Part shown: piece by piece, positions 1 to 13,200 of the stretch
Layout of the letters: the number at the start of each line of letters is the position of its first letter
How positions within the stretch are numbered: the stretch's first letter is position 1
Assembly (NCBI RefSeq): GCF_001039355.2
Contig: NW_019773892.1
Coordinates: forward strand, 612,027 to 642,022
DNA from: Lingula anatina
Taxonomy: Eukaryota; Brachiopoda; Lingulata; Lingulida; Lingulidae
Reading direction: 5' to 3'
Length of the DNA stretch: 29,996 nucleotides
Translations under genes and position numbers: made by a program
Notes under the pieces: generated by a model
The model's database searches: none
What the model saw: only the letters and a program-made list of their open reading frames with translations
Told to the model about the DNA's origin: nothing

Positions 1-5
1 TTTAG

Positions 6-767
6 CCCCACACTCATGTTGCCCAGTTACGTGAATTGGGGGACAGAAATATTGTCAAGATTAATCTACCTCAAACTGCCAGAATAGAGGTAACTTTTTA
101 ATAATCTGCATTATGATTATCATAAATGAAAACATGTAGTGTATTAATCCAAAGATAAAAACATTTGCTATTTGTTTGAAGAAATAATGAACTGATAGCA
201 TATTTTACAATGCATGCCAAAACTAGAGATATACATATGACAGAAGTGATGTGACTCTTTTAATGCAGGTCCATACACTGACAATGATGTACATCAAGGA
301 AATGCATTCAGCCATGTTGACCAAAGTATGTATTTATGTATGTGCATCTAAACTGCTTAACAGTAATTTCATATCAACTATGCCAAATAGGATTAAAGGA
401 CTCTGAGAATATAATATAACGTAATGTCGCAAAAAGACCAAAAGGTCAACTGGTATTAAGCACTAGCCACTTTGTTCTGTAAAGGTGGATATTATTGGAA
501 GCAGAGGGCAGAGAATTATGGGATGCAAGTAAGAGGAATTAACAGGGCATGGAACTAAATGTTTCGCTGAAATAAAAGTCTGATTATTCAGCAAATGTTG
601 TTAGTCATGATGCACCCTCTCTCTCTCTCTCTTCTTATATAGCATATATATAGACATTTACTTTGTGTGTTTTTGTACAGCCCATAATTCAGATGGGAAT
701 GTTGAGGCATGTAAGCCTGGTAAAGATCAGGAATAACAACTCAACTGGAGACAGAAAAGACGATAAA
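6..767 (+). CDS. Gene 1 unit 1, exons B, C, D
   Basis: Exons are 6-89 (28 codons, PHTHVAQLRELGDRN...), 269-325 (19 codons, VHTLTMMYIKEMHSAMLTK) and 681-767 (29 codons, PIIQMGMLRHVSLVKI...). Donors are GTAACT, GTATGT and GTAAGG. Exon D lacks seven codons that units 2 and 3 have after the NST motif, a deletion shared with the second D exon of gene 2 at 28571. The preceding exon A lies outside the window. Together B-C-D encode about 75-85 residues with amphipathic, possibly folded character; function unknown. Confidence 0.85.
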
Positions 768-3700
768 GTAAGGGGACTTTTTAAAACTTAAATCTAAATT
801 TTAAATGCATAGATGGTCATAAGTGAATTGCTGTCTGATTAAAACTTTTGTTATCAAGAAGAAAAAAAGAAAAAAATGTGCTATTTTTGGTAAAATCAGT
901 AGCCTGAGCTTATATTGTTGACACTTCGTAAAAGTTAGATGTATGGACAAGACACTTTAGAAATATATTCTTACTCATATGGTATATCGATAAGTATTGA
1001 TGTATTTTAATTTGTAGAACTGTTTAGTGTTACAATGATATATATTTTATTAAGCATTCCAAAGCAAACTCAACTGGTGAGTGTATTGAACAGAAAGCCA
1101 CCTCCAGCATTTCACTGATGGGACCAGGCTGTAGTGAGGAGACATTTGAATCCAAGATGAAGTCAGTGGCTGCACGTCTTCTAAGTGAAAAGAAGTTCAC
1201 AGCCAAACTCATGAACAAAATCAAAAACAAGGTGAGATATCCATAATCATTAAATGAAATGGAATAAAATAAGTAAAAGAAATTGAAAAGAGAAAGCAAC
1301 TACTACATGAAGTGTATGTGGTAAATATGACACTTAGCTTTTTTTATGATGTTTGCCTATCAGGTTTTAAAGCATAGTAGTACCCTTTTTTAATTTAAAT
1401 TGCCTGAATAATATATTACTATTTTGATATAAGCAATGTGTTCAAGCTGAAGCAATTGGTAAACAATGAGACATGCAACTTTGAATGTTAAAATTGCCAC
1501 TTTTTTCATATATATTCATCTAATTAATTGTTATTTCCCACAGCAGAAGAAACTGAAAGGGAAGAAAGAAAAGCAAAAGGAGCCTGATGTTTTACCAAGG
1601 AGATCAAGCATGCCCAAGAAGAAATTCAAGGCACAAAATGTTGAAAAGCAAGATTATAAGAGGCCAGAGCCTGATTGTACAACCAAGTTTGACAAAGTAG
1701 AAAATACGGTAAGCATTTTAGTAAGTAGGAGTCAATCAATATAAATGTGATTCTTGGACATAATAACAAATATTATGTCCAAGTGTGATTTAAGCAGTTT
1801 TGCAACTGATACATCTTTGTCTTATATTACAAGTAAATAATCTTTGACATAAAACTTTTTTAAAATGTCTGAAAAATATATAACAGTTTTTGATATGGGG
1901 AAGGGTGGAATTCCCAATGTAAGTACTTGGTAAACAACCAAATGGACAACATAAAGAATAGGAAATTTTATTTTATTAATCTATTTAATTATTTTTTCAT
2001 AAAGCAGGTGAAGGGCAAATGCCAAACTGTAGTAGCTGGTAAACCACAAGACAGGCACCGTAAGACCAATGCTGGCAGACGAAAGCCTAAGTTTGAGAAG
2101 CAGTTGAAAGCGACCTCAACAGATGGAAAGGAGATTGGTGTGGGGGATCATTCTCCAGTAGTTCCAAATATTCAGTCAGAAACTGAATTCCCTCCCTTGC
2201 CAAAGTGTGTTCCATCAGAAGTAAGTATATAAGTTACAAACAACAAATTTTTTATGATTTCCATGTGATATTCGTTACGAATATATGGTGAATATGACAT
2301 TTTTTTTCTTTTATAATGCTTACTGCTCAGGTTTTCAAACATAATAATAATTTTTCTTTATTCGAAATGTCTGAAATATATATAACTGATTTGATACAGC
2401 TTTGAAATGCTTGGTAAACAACCAGACAGATAAGATAAAAAAATTAATGTGGCATTTTGATTCATATTATCTATTTATTTGATTATTATTTCTTGAAGCA
2501 GGTGAAAGGCAAAGGCCAAACTGAAGTAATTGGTAAACCACCAGACAGGCAACTAAAGACCAATGTTGGCCAACGTAAGCCTAGGATTGAAAAGCAGTTG
2601 AAGGCGAGCTCAACAGACAAGAAGGAGTTTGGTGCTTTGGTGGATCATTCTCAAGTAGTCCCACAAATTCAGTCAAAGTATGATCCACCAGAAGTACGTA
2701 TAAAAGTCACAAATGACAAATGCTTTGCTTTATGTTTTTTAATGTGATTCTCGTTATTGATATATACTAGTATATATGGTGAATATATGACAATTTTTCC
2801 TATACAATAATAATATTTTTTATTTAAAGATGTATGAATCACATATTAAATTTTAGATACATGTGAAGTACTTTTTAAACAATTCAGATAGGCAACATGA
2901 AAAAAAAAAATGAAAGTGGCATTTCAATTCCTATTATCCATTTATTTGATTATTTTTTTAAAGCAGGTGAAAGACAAATGCCAAACTGAAGTTATTGGTA
3001 AACGACCAGACAGGCATCTAAAGACCAATGCTGGCCAGCATAAGCCTAGGATTGAAAAGCAGTTGAAGTCAAGCTCAACAGACAAGAAGGAGATTAGTGT
3101 GGAGGATCATTCTCCTGTAGTTCCAAATATTCAGTCAGAAACTGAATTCCCTCCCTTGTCAAAGTATGGTCCATCAGAGGTAAGTAAATGAAGTTACAAA
3201 GAACAAATGCTGTATGTTCTTAATGTGATCTTCATTCCAAATGTATGGTTAATATGACATTTTTTTTTCTTTTATATTGAAAGCTGATCAGGTTTTCAAA
3301 CATGATCATAATAATTTTTCTTTATTTAAAATGTCTGAATAATATATTACTGTTTTGATACAGCTGTGAAATCCTTGGTAAACAACCAGACGGGTAAGAT
3401 GAAAAATTTTTATTTGACATTTTGATTCATATTACCCATTTATTTGATTATTATTTCTTAAAACAGGTCAAAAGCAAAGGCCAAAATGAAGTGATTGGTA
3501 AACCACCAGACAGGCATCTAAAGACCAAAGATGGCCAACAAAAGCCTAGGTTTGAAAAGCAGCCAAAGGCGAGCTCAACAGACAGGAAGGAGATTGGTGT
3601 GGGAGATTATTCTCCAGTAGTTCCAAATATTCAGTCACGTACTGAATTCCCTCCCTTGTCCAAGCATGAGCCAACAGAAGTACGTTTTTTCATATGATAT

Positions 3701-6452
3701 TTGTTCTACATATATGCTGAATATGACACTTTATAATCTTTTATTATGGTAACTGATCAGGTTGAAAAAGCAGAAATATTTTTCTTGATTTAAAAATGTC
3801 TGAATAATTTATTACTGTTTTGGTACAAGTGAAGGGCAATAAGCTAAGTAAAGCAACTGACAAACAATCAGATGGGTAACAAAACGTTGAAGAGTGGCAT
3901 TTTTACTCAATGACATTTTATTCATTGACTTTATTATTAATTCTTAAAGCAGGTGAAGGACAAAGTCCAAACTGAAGTTATTGGTAAACCACCAGACAGG
4001 CAACTTAAGACCAATGCTGGCCAACAAAAGCGTAGGGTTGAGAAGCAGCTAAGGGCAATTTCAACAGGCAGAAAGGAGATTGGTGTGGTGGATCATTCTC
4101 CAGTAGTCCCAGACATTCAGTCAGAAACTGAATTCCCTCCCTTGTCAAAGTATGGGCCATCAGAAGTACGTAAGAAGGTTCTAATCTACAAATGCTTCAT
4201 TTTGTTTTTTTCATATGTTTTTTGTTATATATATATATATATATACAGTATATATATATAACAAAGCACATATGATATATATATGGTGAAAATTACACTT
4301 CATAAAAGAAATAAAATTTTTGCTTAATTTAATATATTACCATTTTGATATGTGAAGGGCAAGTTCTCAACTCAGGTAATTGGCAAACAACCAGACAGGC
4401 AAAAGAAAAAGTTGGAGAGTGTTAAATTTGATTCATTTTATTCATTACTCTATTTTATAATTATTTATTAAAACAGGTGAAGGACAAAGGAAAAGAAGAA
4501 GATGTCAAATACAGCTTAACAGATGAGCAGACAGAAAAGAATGCAAATTCTTTTACTGAAGAACCACAATTTCAACAGAAATCTGACTCCCCGTCGAAGT
4601 TTCTCATGGGAGTCGACCCGAGCATCCTCTTGATTAGACAGAATTCCACCGACAATGTTCAGGTATCAGACCAAAACATGCAGGCGTTTAACAGCATGGA
4701 CCCCAGCATATTACTGATGGGCCCAGTCTGCGGTGCAAGTTTCCTAGAAAGTGCACAGACATCTGAATGCACTATGACCCAAGCCACCTCATTGGTCTCA
4801 CATCTCTGCAAAGTAAAGGAGATCACAACCAGCCCCAAAGAGAAGGTAAAAAAAAAAAAAAAAGAGATAGACCTACAAAAAAATAAATAAATAAATATGG
4901 GTTTAATGTGAACATAAAATTGAATGATAAATGGTAAAAATTCAAAATATAAATTATAGGGTGCAAGTTTTGTATACATTACAAATGAAAATATGGCTTT
5001 TTTCAAAATTTAATCAGACAGACCTTTGTTTTAACATATCTTAAACTTTATCTTCATATAAAAATGCATTATCAAAATATGATTATCTAAATAGGTAAAG
5101 AAGGGCAAGTATCAAACTCAAGTAATTGGTAAACCAACATCTGAGCAACTTAAGACCAATGGTGGCAAACTAAAGCATAGGATTGAAAAACAGGTGAAGG
5201 CAAGCTCAACAGAGAGGAAGGAGATTGGTGTGGAGGATCATTCTCCAGTAGTTCCAGACATTCAGTCAGAAACTGAATTCCCTCCCTTGTCCAAGCATGA
5301 CCCATCAGAAGTTCTTAAAGAAGTAACAAACAGCAAGAAACTGAATTTGAAGAATGGGAAACAAAAGATGCAGAGGTCATTGCCTTCAGCACCTCCATCT
5401 CCTTTGACCAGAATTGAGACTGATGACAAAGATGAAATTTCAGTTATAGATATGTTGGCCTTGGAAACACCCACTTTTCTGGAAAATGAGGTAAACATTG
5501 CCATTTGTATGAAACAAACGATACTTATGTTAATTTAACCATTTTTAAAAATCTTCTTTTTGTAATGGTTGATGTATTTTGTAATTGATTGTATAATTTG
5601 TAAGGGATCAGTGGTTGATGTTGAACATAATTGCAACTTTGATCTTGACTTTGGTGTTTTTGATGCTGGTTAAAGAGACCGTTGTTGCAATTTCGCCAAT
5701 TTAATTTTGTTCCTTTTGAACTTATTATTAACTTGATCATAAAAAATCAATCAATTATCTGTTTTTGTAAAAGGTACAAAGGACACAGAAAGATCGAACC
5801 TTGGTACAAGAGACTGAAGCAAAGCAGTTCCATTCACGTGCAGTTGTGTTGAGACGGGTAAGTGCTAGAGAATGTCATTTTTTATTGGGCACTTCACAAA
5901 TCTGCTTTTCTTAGGTGTAGCATATGAATATACATGTATTTGAAAATGGAGCACTGGTGGGACAGGAATGGTAGTCTGTTAGGAACTTTGGTCCATTCCC
6001 CATTAGTAGTATTACTTAGAACAGGTCCCAAATACTAACCCAATACTCCAACCAACGTTATAATCTGTTCTAATCATGTGGGACCCCCAACTTTGGTTCC
6101 TAAGCCTACCATTACTTTCACAACTGGCCATGGGTGACCTTAACTTGGTCATTCCTTTGTTTATTTTGAAAAGCATATTGGGTTCTAGTTTAAGACAAAG
6201 GTACATATGTATCATTCAGCTATTTATTTCATGCAGATACAGGGTATATACCGGTACTTCATTTTTTTGTCCAAGAATTTCATAATTGATCAGATATCTT
6301 GGCAAGATCAGAACATCCACTTCATTCTTATTGCAAATAAATCTAAATTGTACTGACTGTCCATTAAAGCTTAATGTATGTAGCAATTGCTGAGGTTCTG
6401 ATTTCCATGAATTCTAAGTTGAGAAAGATAGCTAGGTGAAGTTGGGCGCCAC

Positions 6453-6487
<35 letters not shown>

Positions 6488-7215
6488 TTATTTTCTGTTT
6501 TACATCAACAGATGTATGATAACCTTACTTTTTACTTCTTTTTTTTTTTTAAACTGTAGCCACACGCTCATGTAGCCAAATTACGTGAATTTGGGGACAG
6601 ACATATGGTAAAGATTAATGTACCTCAGACTGCCCAAGTAGAGGTATGTTTGAAATAATCTACATTATAATCATAAATGAAAACTCATTTGTCTAAAGAT
6701 AAAAAAACTTCAGCAATTTGTTTTGAGAAACAATGAACTGATAGCATATTTTACAGTGTATGCCAAATCTGCAGGTATATTTATGACAGAAGTGATGTGA
6801 CTCTTTCACTGCAGGTCCATCCACTGGCAATGATGTACATCAATGAAATGCATGCAGCCATGTTGACCAAAGTACGTATTCATGTATGCAAACCTAAACT
6901 GCATAACAGTAATTTCTAGACGACTATGCCAAGTGGGATTAAAGGGCTCAGAGATTATAATATAATATAATATAATATAATATAATATAATATAATATAA
7001 TATAATATTTAGTGTAATGTGGCAATAAGGCCGAAAGTTCTACTGATATTAAGCACTGGACATTTTTTCTGTAATGGCTAACTCTTTTGGAAGTGGAGGG
7101 CAGGGGGCTATAGTTGAAAATAAGAGGAACAGCTTCACAAAATTGGGTATATGGAACAAAATGTTTTGCTGAAATGAAAGTCTGATTATTCAGTGAATGT
7201 TATTGGACATAAGCA

Positions 7216-7258
<43 letters not shown>

Positions 7259-10200
7259 TGTTTGTGAAACATGTTCTTATACATATAGCATAGACATTCA
7301 CTTTGTGTGTTTTTATACAGCCCATAATTCAGATGGGAATGCTGAGGCATCTAAGCCTGGTCAAGATCAGGAATAACAACTCAACCTGCCAAGAAATTCT
7401 CAAGACTGAAGACAGAAAGGATGATAAAGTAAGGGGGCTTTTTGAAACTTAAATCTAAATTTTAAATGCATAGATGGTCATAAGTGAATTTCTGTTTGAT
7501 TAAAGCTTTTGTTATCAAGAATAAGAAAAAGAAAGGAAAAATGAAAGGAAAAACACTTCTTTTGTATAATTAGGAGTCTGAGTATATATTGTCGACACTT
7601 CGTAAAAGTTGTGCGTATGGACAGGGCACTTTAGAAAAATATTCTTACTCACATTGTATATCGATTATTGAGTATTGATATACTTTACAAAACTGTTTAG
7701 TGTTACAATGATATATATTTTAAGCATCCCAAGGCAAACTCAACAGTCGTGTGTATTGAACAGATAGTCAACTCCAGCATTTCACTGATGGGACCAGGCT
7801 GTAGTGAGGAGACATTTGAATCCAAGATGAAGTCAGTGGCTGCACGTCTCCTAAGTGAAAAGAAGTTTGCAGCCAGCCTCATGAAAAAAATTAAAAATAA
7901 GGTGAGACACCCATAATCAGTAAATGAAATGGAATAAAATAAGTAAAAAAGAAGAAATTAAAAAGAGACAGCAACTATACTACATGAAGTGTATATATGG
8001 TATGTTTTTTTTATGATGTTAACTGATCAGGTTTTAAACATAATAATACCTTTTCTTGATTCAAATTGTCTGAATAATATATTACTGTTTTGATACAGAC
8101 AGCATTCAAGGTGAAGCAATTGGTAAACAATGAGACAGCAACTCAGGAAGTTACAAATTGGCATTTTAATTCATTTATATTATCTATTTAATTATTCTTT
8201 CCTACAGCAGAAGAAACTGAAAGGGAAGAAAGAAAAACAAAAGGAGCCTGATGTTGTACGAAGGAGATCAAGCATGCCCAAGAACAAATTCACGGCACAA
8301 AATGTTGAAAAGCAAGTTCATAAGGGGCCAGAGTCTGATTTTACAACTAAGATTGACAACAGAAAAGTGGAAAATTTGGTAAATAGGAATCAAACGATGT
8401 AAATGTGATTTTGTGATGGATAAATTTTGTAATTGGTCTTATTATAATTTTTGACAGAAAAATTTTTTAAAATGTCTGAATAATATATAAAAGTTTTTGA
8501 TACAGGGGAAGGCGCAAGTTCCCAACTCAAGTACTTGGTAAACAGCCAAACAGACAACATAAAAATAAATTAAATTTTATTAATCTTTTTAATTATTATT
8601 TCCTAAAACAGGTGAAGGGCAAATGCCTCACTGAAGTAATTGGTAAACCACGAGACAGGCACCATAAGACCAATGCTGGCCAACGAAAGCCTAAGTTTAA
8701 GAAGCAGTTGAAAGTGACCTCAACAGATGGGAAGGAGATTGGTGTGGGGGATCATTCTACTGAAGTCCCAAATATTCAGTCAGAAACTGAATTCCCTCCC
8801 TTGCCAAAGTGTGTTCCATCAGAAGTAAGTATAAAAGTTACAAAGTTCAAATGCTTTGTTTTATGTTTTTCATGTGATTTTCATTCTGATTACATGAATA
8901 TGGTGAATATGACACTTTTTTCTTTTAAATGAAAGCTGATCACATTTTCAAGTTTTGATAATTTTTCTTCATTTTAAATTTCTGAATAATATATAACTGT
9001 TTTTGTTTCATAATACCCATTTATTTGATTATTATTTCTCACAGCAGGTGAAAGGCAAAGGCCAAACTAAAGAAATTGGTAAACCAACATCTGAACCACT
9101 TAAGACCAATGGTGGCCAACAAAAGCCTAGGATTGAAAAACAGCTGAAGGCGAGCTCAACAGACAGAAAGGAGGTTGGAGTAGTGGGTCATTCTCAAGAT
9201 GTCCCAAATATTCAGTCACATACTGAATTCCCTCCCTTGTCCAAGCAAAGCCCATCAGAAGTATGTAAAAATGTTACAACCGACAAATGCTTTACTTTGT
9301 TTATTCATATGATCTTTGTTCTACGTATATTCTGAATATGACACTTTATAATCTTTTGTTATGTTTACTGATCAGGTTTAAAAAGAAAATAATATTTTTC
9401 TTGAATTAAACATATCTCAGTTATATATTACTGTATTGGTACAAATTAAGGGCAGTAAGTTAAGCAAAGTAACTGACAAACAATCAGATGGGCAACAAAT
9501 TGGCATTTTTACTCATTTTATTCATTGATTTAATTATTATTTCTTAAAGCAGGCGAAGGACAAAATCCAAACTGAAGTTGTTGGTAAACCACCTGACGGG
9601 CAACTTAAGACCAACAAAAGCCAACAAAAGCCTAGGGTTGAAAAGCAGCTAAGGGCAATTTCAACAGGCAGGAAGGAGATTGGTGTTGTGGATCATTCTC
9701 TAGTAGTTCCAGACATTCAGTCAGAAACTGAATTCCCTCCCTTGTCCAAGTATAAGCCATCAGAAGTACGTAAGAAGGTTACAATCAACAGATGCTTTAT
9801 TTTGTTTATTCATATGATCTTTGTTCTACGTATATTCTGAATATGACACTTTATAATCTTTTGTTATGTTAACTGATCAGGTGAAAAAAGAAAATAAAAT
9901 TTTTCTTGATTAAAAATGTCTGAATAATATATTACTGTATTGGTACAAGTGAAGGGCAATAAGCTAAGTAAAGTAACTGGCAAAAGTTCAGACGGGTAAC
10001 AAAATGTTGAAGAGTTGCATTTTTTTTTTCATTTTAATCATTGATTTTATTATGATTTCTTAAAGCAGGTAAAGGAAAAAGTCCAAACTGAAGTTATTGG
10101 TAAACGACCTGATGGGCAACTTAAGACCAATGCTGGCCAACAAAAGCCTAGGATTGAAAAGCAGCTAGGGGCAATTTCAACAGACAGGAAGGAGTTTGGT

Positions 10201-13200
10201 GTGGTGGGTCATTCTCCAGTAGTCCCAGACATTCAGTCAGAGACTGAATTCCCTCCCTTGTCCAAGTATGAGCCATCAGAAGTACGTAAGAAGGTTACAA
10301 TAAAAAAATGCTTTATTTTGTTTTTTTCATATGATCTTTGTTGTACATATGTGGTAAATATGACACTTCATTTCTTTTATTATGTTTACTGATCAGGTTA
10401 AAAAAGAATTTTTTTCAAATTAAAAATTGTCCGAATAATATATTACCATTTTGATACATGAAGGGTAAGTTCTCAACTTCAGTAATTGGCAAACAACCAG
10501 ATCGGCAACAGAAAAAGTTGGAGAGTGGCATTTTGATTCATTTTATTTATTTCTCTACTTTATCATTATTACTTTAAGCAGGTGAAGGACAAAAGAAAAG
10601 AAAAAGATGTCAAATACAGCTCAACAGATGAGCAGGCAGAAAAGAATGCCAATTCTTCTTCTGAAACACCACAATTTCAACATAAAACCGACTCCCTGTC
10701 AAAGTTCCTCATAGGAGTGGACCCGAGCATCCTTTTGATTAGACAGAATTCCACTGACAGTACTCAGGTATCAGACCAAAACATGCAGGCGTTAAACAGT
10801 ATGGACCCCAGCATATTACTGATGGGCCCAGTCCTAAAAAGTGCACAGACATCAGAATGCACGATGAGCCAAGATGTCTCAGTGGTATTGCATCTCTGCA
10901 AAGAAAAGCAGATTACAACCAGCCCTACAAAAAAGGTGAAATAAATAAATACGGGTTTAACATGAACATAAACAGATAGAATGGTAAAAAATCAAAATAG
11001 TAAGGTTTTGTACATTATAAATAAAAATACAGCATTTTTTAACATTTAATCAGACAGACCTTTGTTTTAACATATCTTAAACTTTATCTTAATATAAAAA
11101 ATGCATTATCAAAATATGATTATCTGAATAGGTAAAGAAGGGCAACAATCAAACACAAGTAATTGGTAAACCAACATCTGAGCAACTTAAGACCAATGGT
11201 GGCCAACAAAAGCCTAGGATTGAAAAACAGGCAAAGGCAAGCTCAACAGACAGGAAGGAGATTGGTGTGGGGGACCATTCTCCAGTAGTTCCAAATATTC
11301 AGTCAGAAACTGAATTCCCTCCCTTGTCCAAGCGTGACCCATCAGAAGTACAAAAAGAGGTAACCAACAGCAAGAAACTGAAGAAGAATGGAAAACAAAA
11401 GATGCAGAGGTCATTGCCTTCAGCACCCCCATCTCCTTTGACCAGAATTGAGACTGATGACAAAGATGAAATTTCAGTTATAGATATGTTGGCCTTGGAA
11501 ACACCAACTTTTCTGGAAAATGAGGTAAACATTGCCATTGGTATGAAACAAACAATGCTTATGTTAATTTAACCATTTTCAAAAATCTTTTATTAGTAGT
11601 GTTTGATACATTTATTAATTGGTTGTATAATTTGTAATGGATCAGCGGTTGATGTTGAACATAATCACAACTTTGATCTTGACCATGATGTTTTTGATGT
11701 TGGTTAAAGAGTACATTGCCAATTTAGTTTTGTTCCCTTTGACCTTATTACGAACTTGATCAGAAAAAATCAATCAATTATCTGTTTTCGTAAAAGGTAC
11801 AAAGGACAAAGAAAGGCCAGACCTCTGTGCAAGAGACTGAAGCAAAGCAGTTACATTCACGTGCAGTTGTGTTGAGACAGGTAAGTACTAGAGAATGTCA
11901 TTTTTTATTGGGCACTTCACAAACCTGCTTTTCTTAGGTGTAGCGTATGAATATACATGTATTAATTTAAAAAGGGACCACTGGTGGGACAGGAATGGTA
12001 GTCTGTTAGGAACTTTGGTCCATTCCCCATTAGTAGTATTACTTAGAACAGGTCCCAAATACTAACCCCAATACTCCAACCAATGTTATAATCTGTGCTA
12101 ATCACATGGGGACCCCAGACTTCGGTTCCTAAGCCTACCATTACTTTCACAACTGGCCATGGGTGACCTTTTCTTGGTCATTCCTTTGTTTATTTTGAAA
12201 AGCATGTTGAGACAAAGGTACATATGTATCATTCAGCTATTTATACTTCATGAAGATACCTAATGTTTTTGTCCAAGAACTTCATAATTATTGATCAGAT
12301 ACCTTGGCAAGATCAGAATATATTTGCTTCATTTTTATTGCATATAAATCTAAATTCTTCTGACTGTCCATTAAAGCTTAATGTATATAGCAATTGCTGA
12401 GGTACTGATTTCCATCAATTCTAAGTTGAGAAAGATAGGTGAAGTTGGCCACTGTAATATATTTACCTGCAGTGTCTCACTCTTTTTTTTTTTTTTTTTT
12501 TTTTTTGCATCCACAGGTGTATGACAACCTTAGTTATTACTTCTTTTTTTTAATTGTAGCCCCATGTTCATGTTGCCAAATTACGTGAACTGGGAGACAG
12601 AAATATGGTAAAAGTTAATCTACCTCAGACTGCTCGAGTAGAGGTATGTTTGAAATAATCAACATTATGATCATAAATTAAAACATGTAGTTGTCTAAAG
12701 ATAAAAACACCTGAGCAATTTGTTTTGAGAAACAAAGAACTGATAGCATATTTTACAGTGTATGCCAAAACTACAGGTATATTTATGACAGAAGTGATGT
12801 GATTCTTTCACTGCAGGTCCATCCACTGGCAATGATGTACATAAACAAAATGCATTCAGCCATGTTGACCAAAGTACGTATTCATGTATGCAAACCTAAT
12901 CTGCATAACAGTAATTTCTAGACGACTATGCCAAGTGGGATTAAAGGGCTCTGAGAATATACTATAATATAGCGTAATATTGCAATGTGGCAATTGGGCC
13001 GAAAGTTCTACTGATATTTTAATATTAATATTTTAAATGAAAGCACTGGCCATTTTGTTCTATAATGGTTAACGCTTTTAGAAGCGGAGGGCAGGGGGTT
13101 ATGGTTGAAAGTAAGAGGAACAGTGACACAAAATTGGGTATTGGTATTGGGTCTGATTATTCAGCGAATGTTATTGGACACAAGCACACTTTCTCTCTCT

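Larger units (their letters stand above)
1897..4405 (+). pseudogene. Intronic relics of the exon G 5' end, unit 1
   Basis: Each intron before a G or H exon holds a decayed, roughly 40-60-base copy of the start of exon G, about 60-110 bp upstream of the used acceptor. Positions are about 1897-1950, 2395-2434, 2857-2899, 3357-3400, 3824-3885 and 4349-4405. The best-kept part matches the codons for GKPPDRQ (GGTAAACAACCAGACAG). Most follow a GATACAG or GGTACAAG segment resembling an acceptor. A shorter trace occurs before exon F (1441-1480). Stops and indels mean that they are not coding as they stand. Confidence 0.6.
8506..10510 (+). pseudogene. Intronic relics of the exon G 5' end, unit 2
   Basis: Decayed G-start copies lie at about 8506-8558, 9445-9497, 9949-10000 and 10458-10510, each 60-110 bp before a used acceptor. 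The intron before the G exon at 9048 has lost its relic. An extra trace before exon F is at about 8098-8140. Confidence 0.55.

Noticed and set aside
1030-1299. Minus-strand frames opposite exon E, also 13661-13858 and 28879-29169
   Set aside because: Same reason: they are antisense shadows of the E exons and run into intron sequence.
1466-2232. Treating each open frame as a separate small gene starting at its own ATG
   Set aside because: The ATGs lie in polypyrimidine intron sequence just upstream of conserved acceptors and are not conserved between copies, while the AG and GT borders are.
5262-5504. Minus-strand frames opposite exon I, also 11299-11538, 16752-16964 and 20315-20608
   Set aside because: They are mirror frames of a repeated coding exon; they recur because the exon recurs and have no splice or start support.
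6076-6285. ORF in the A-B intron of unit 2
   Set aside because: It spans the MITE-like element and is broken in units 3 and 4.
6512-6559. Upstream acceptor (CAACAG) before exon B giving an ATGTATGATAACC extension, also seen in other units
   Set aside because: The extension meets an in-frame stop (TAG or TAA) before exon B in the units that I translated. It is better explained as conserved branch-point and polypyrimidine sequence.
6955-7008. TATAA array considered as a promoter
   Set aside because: It is a pentanucleotide microsatellite inside an intron, and the matching introns lack it.
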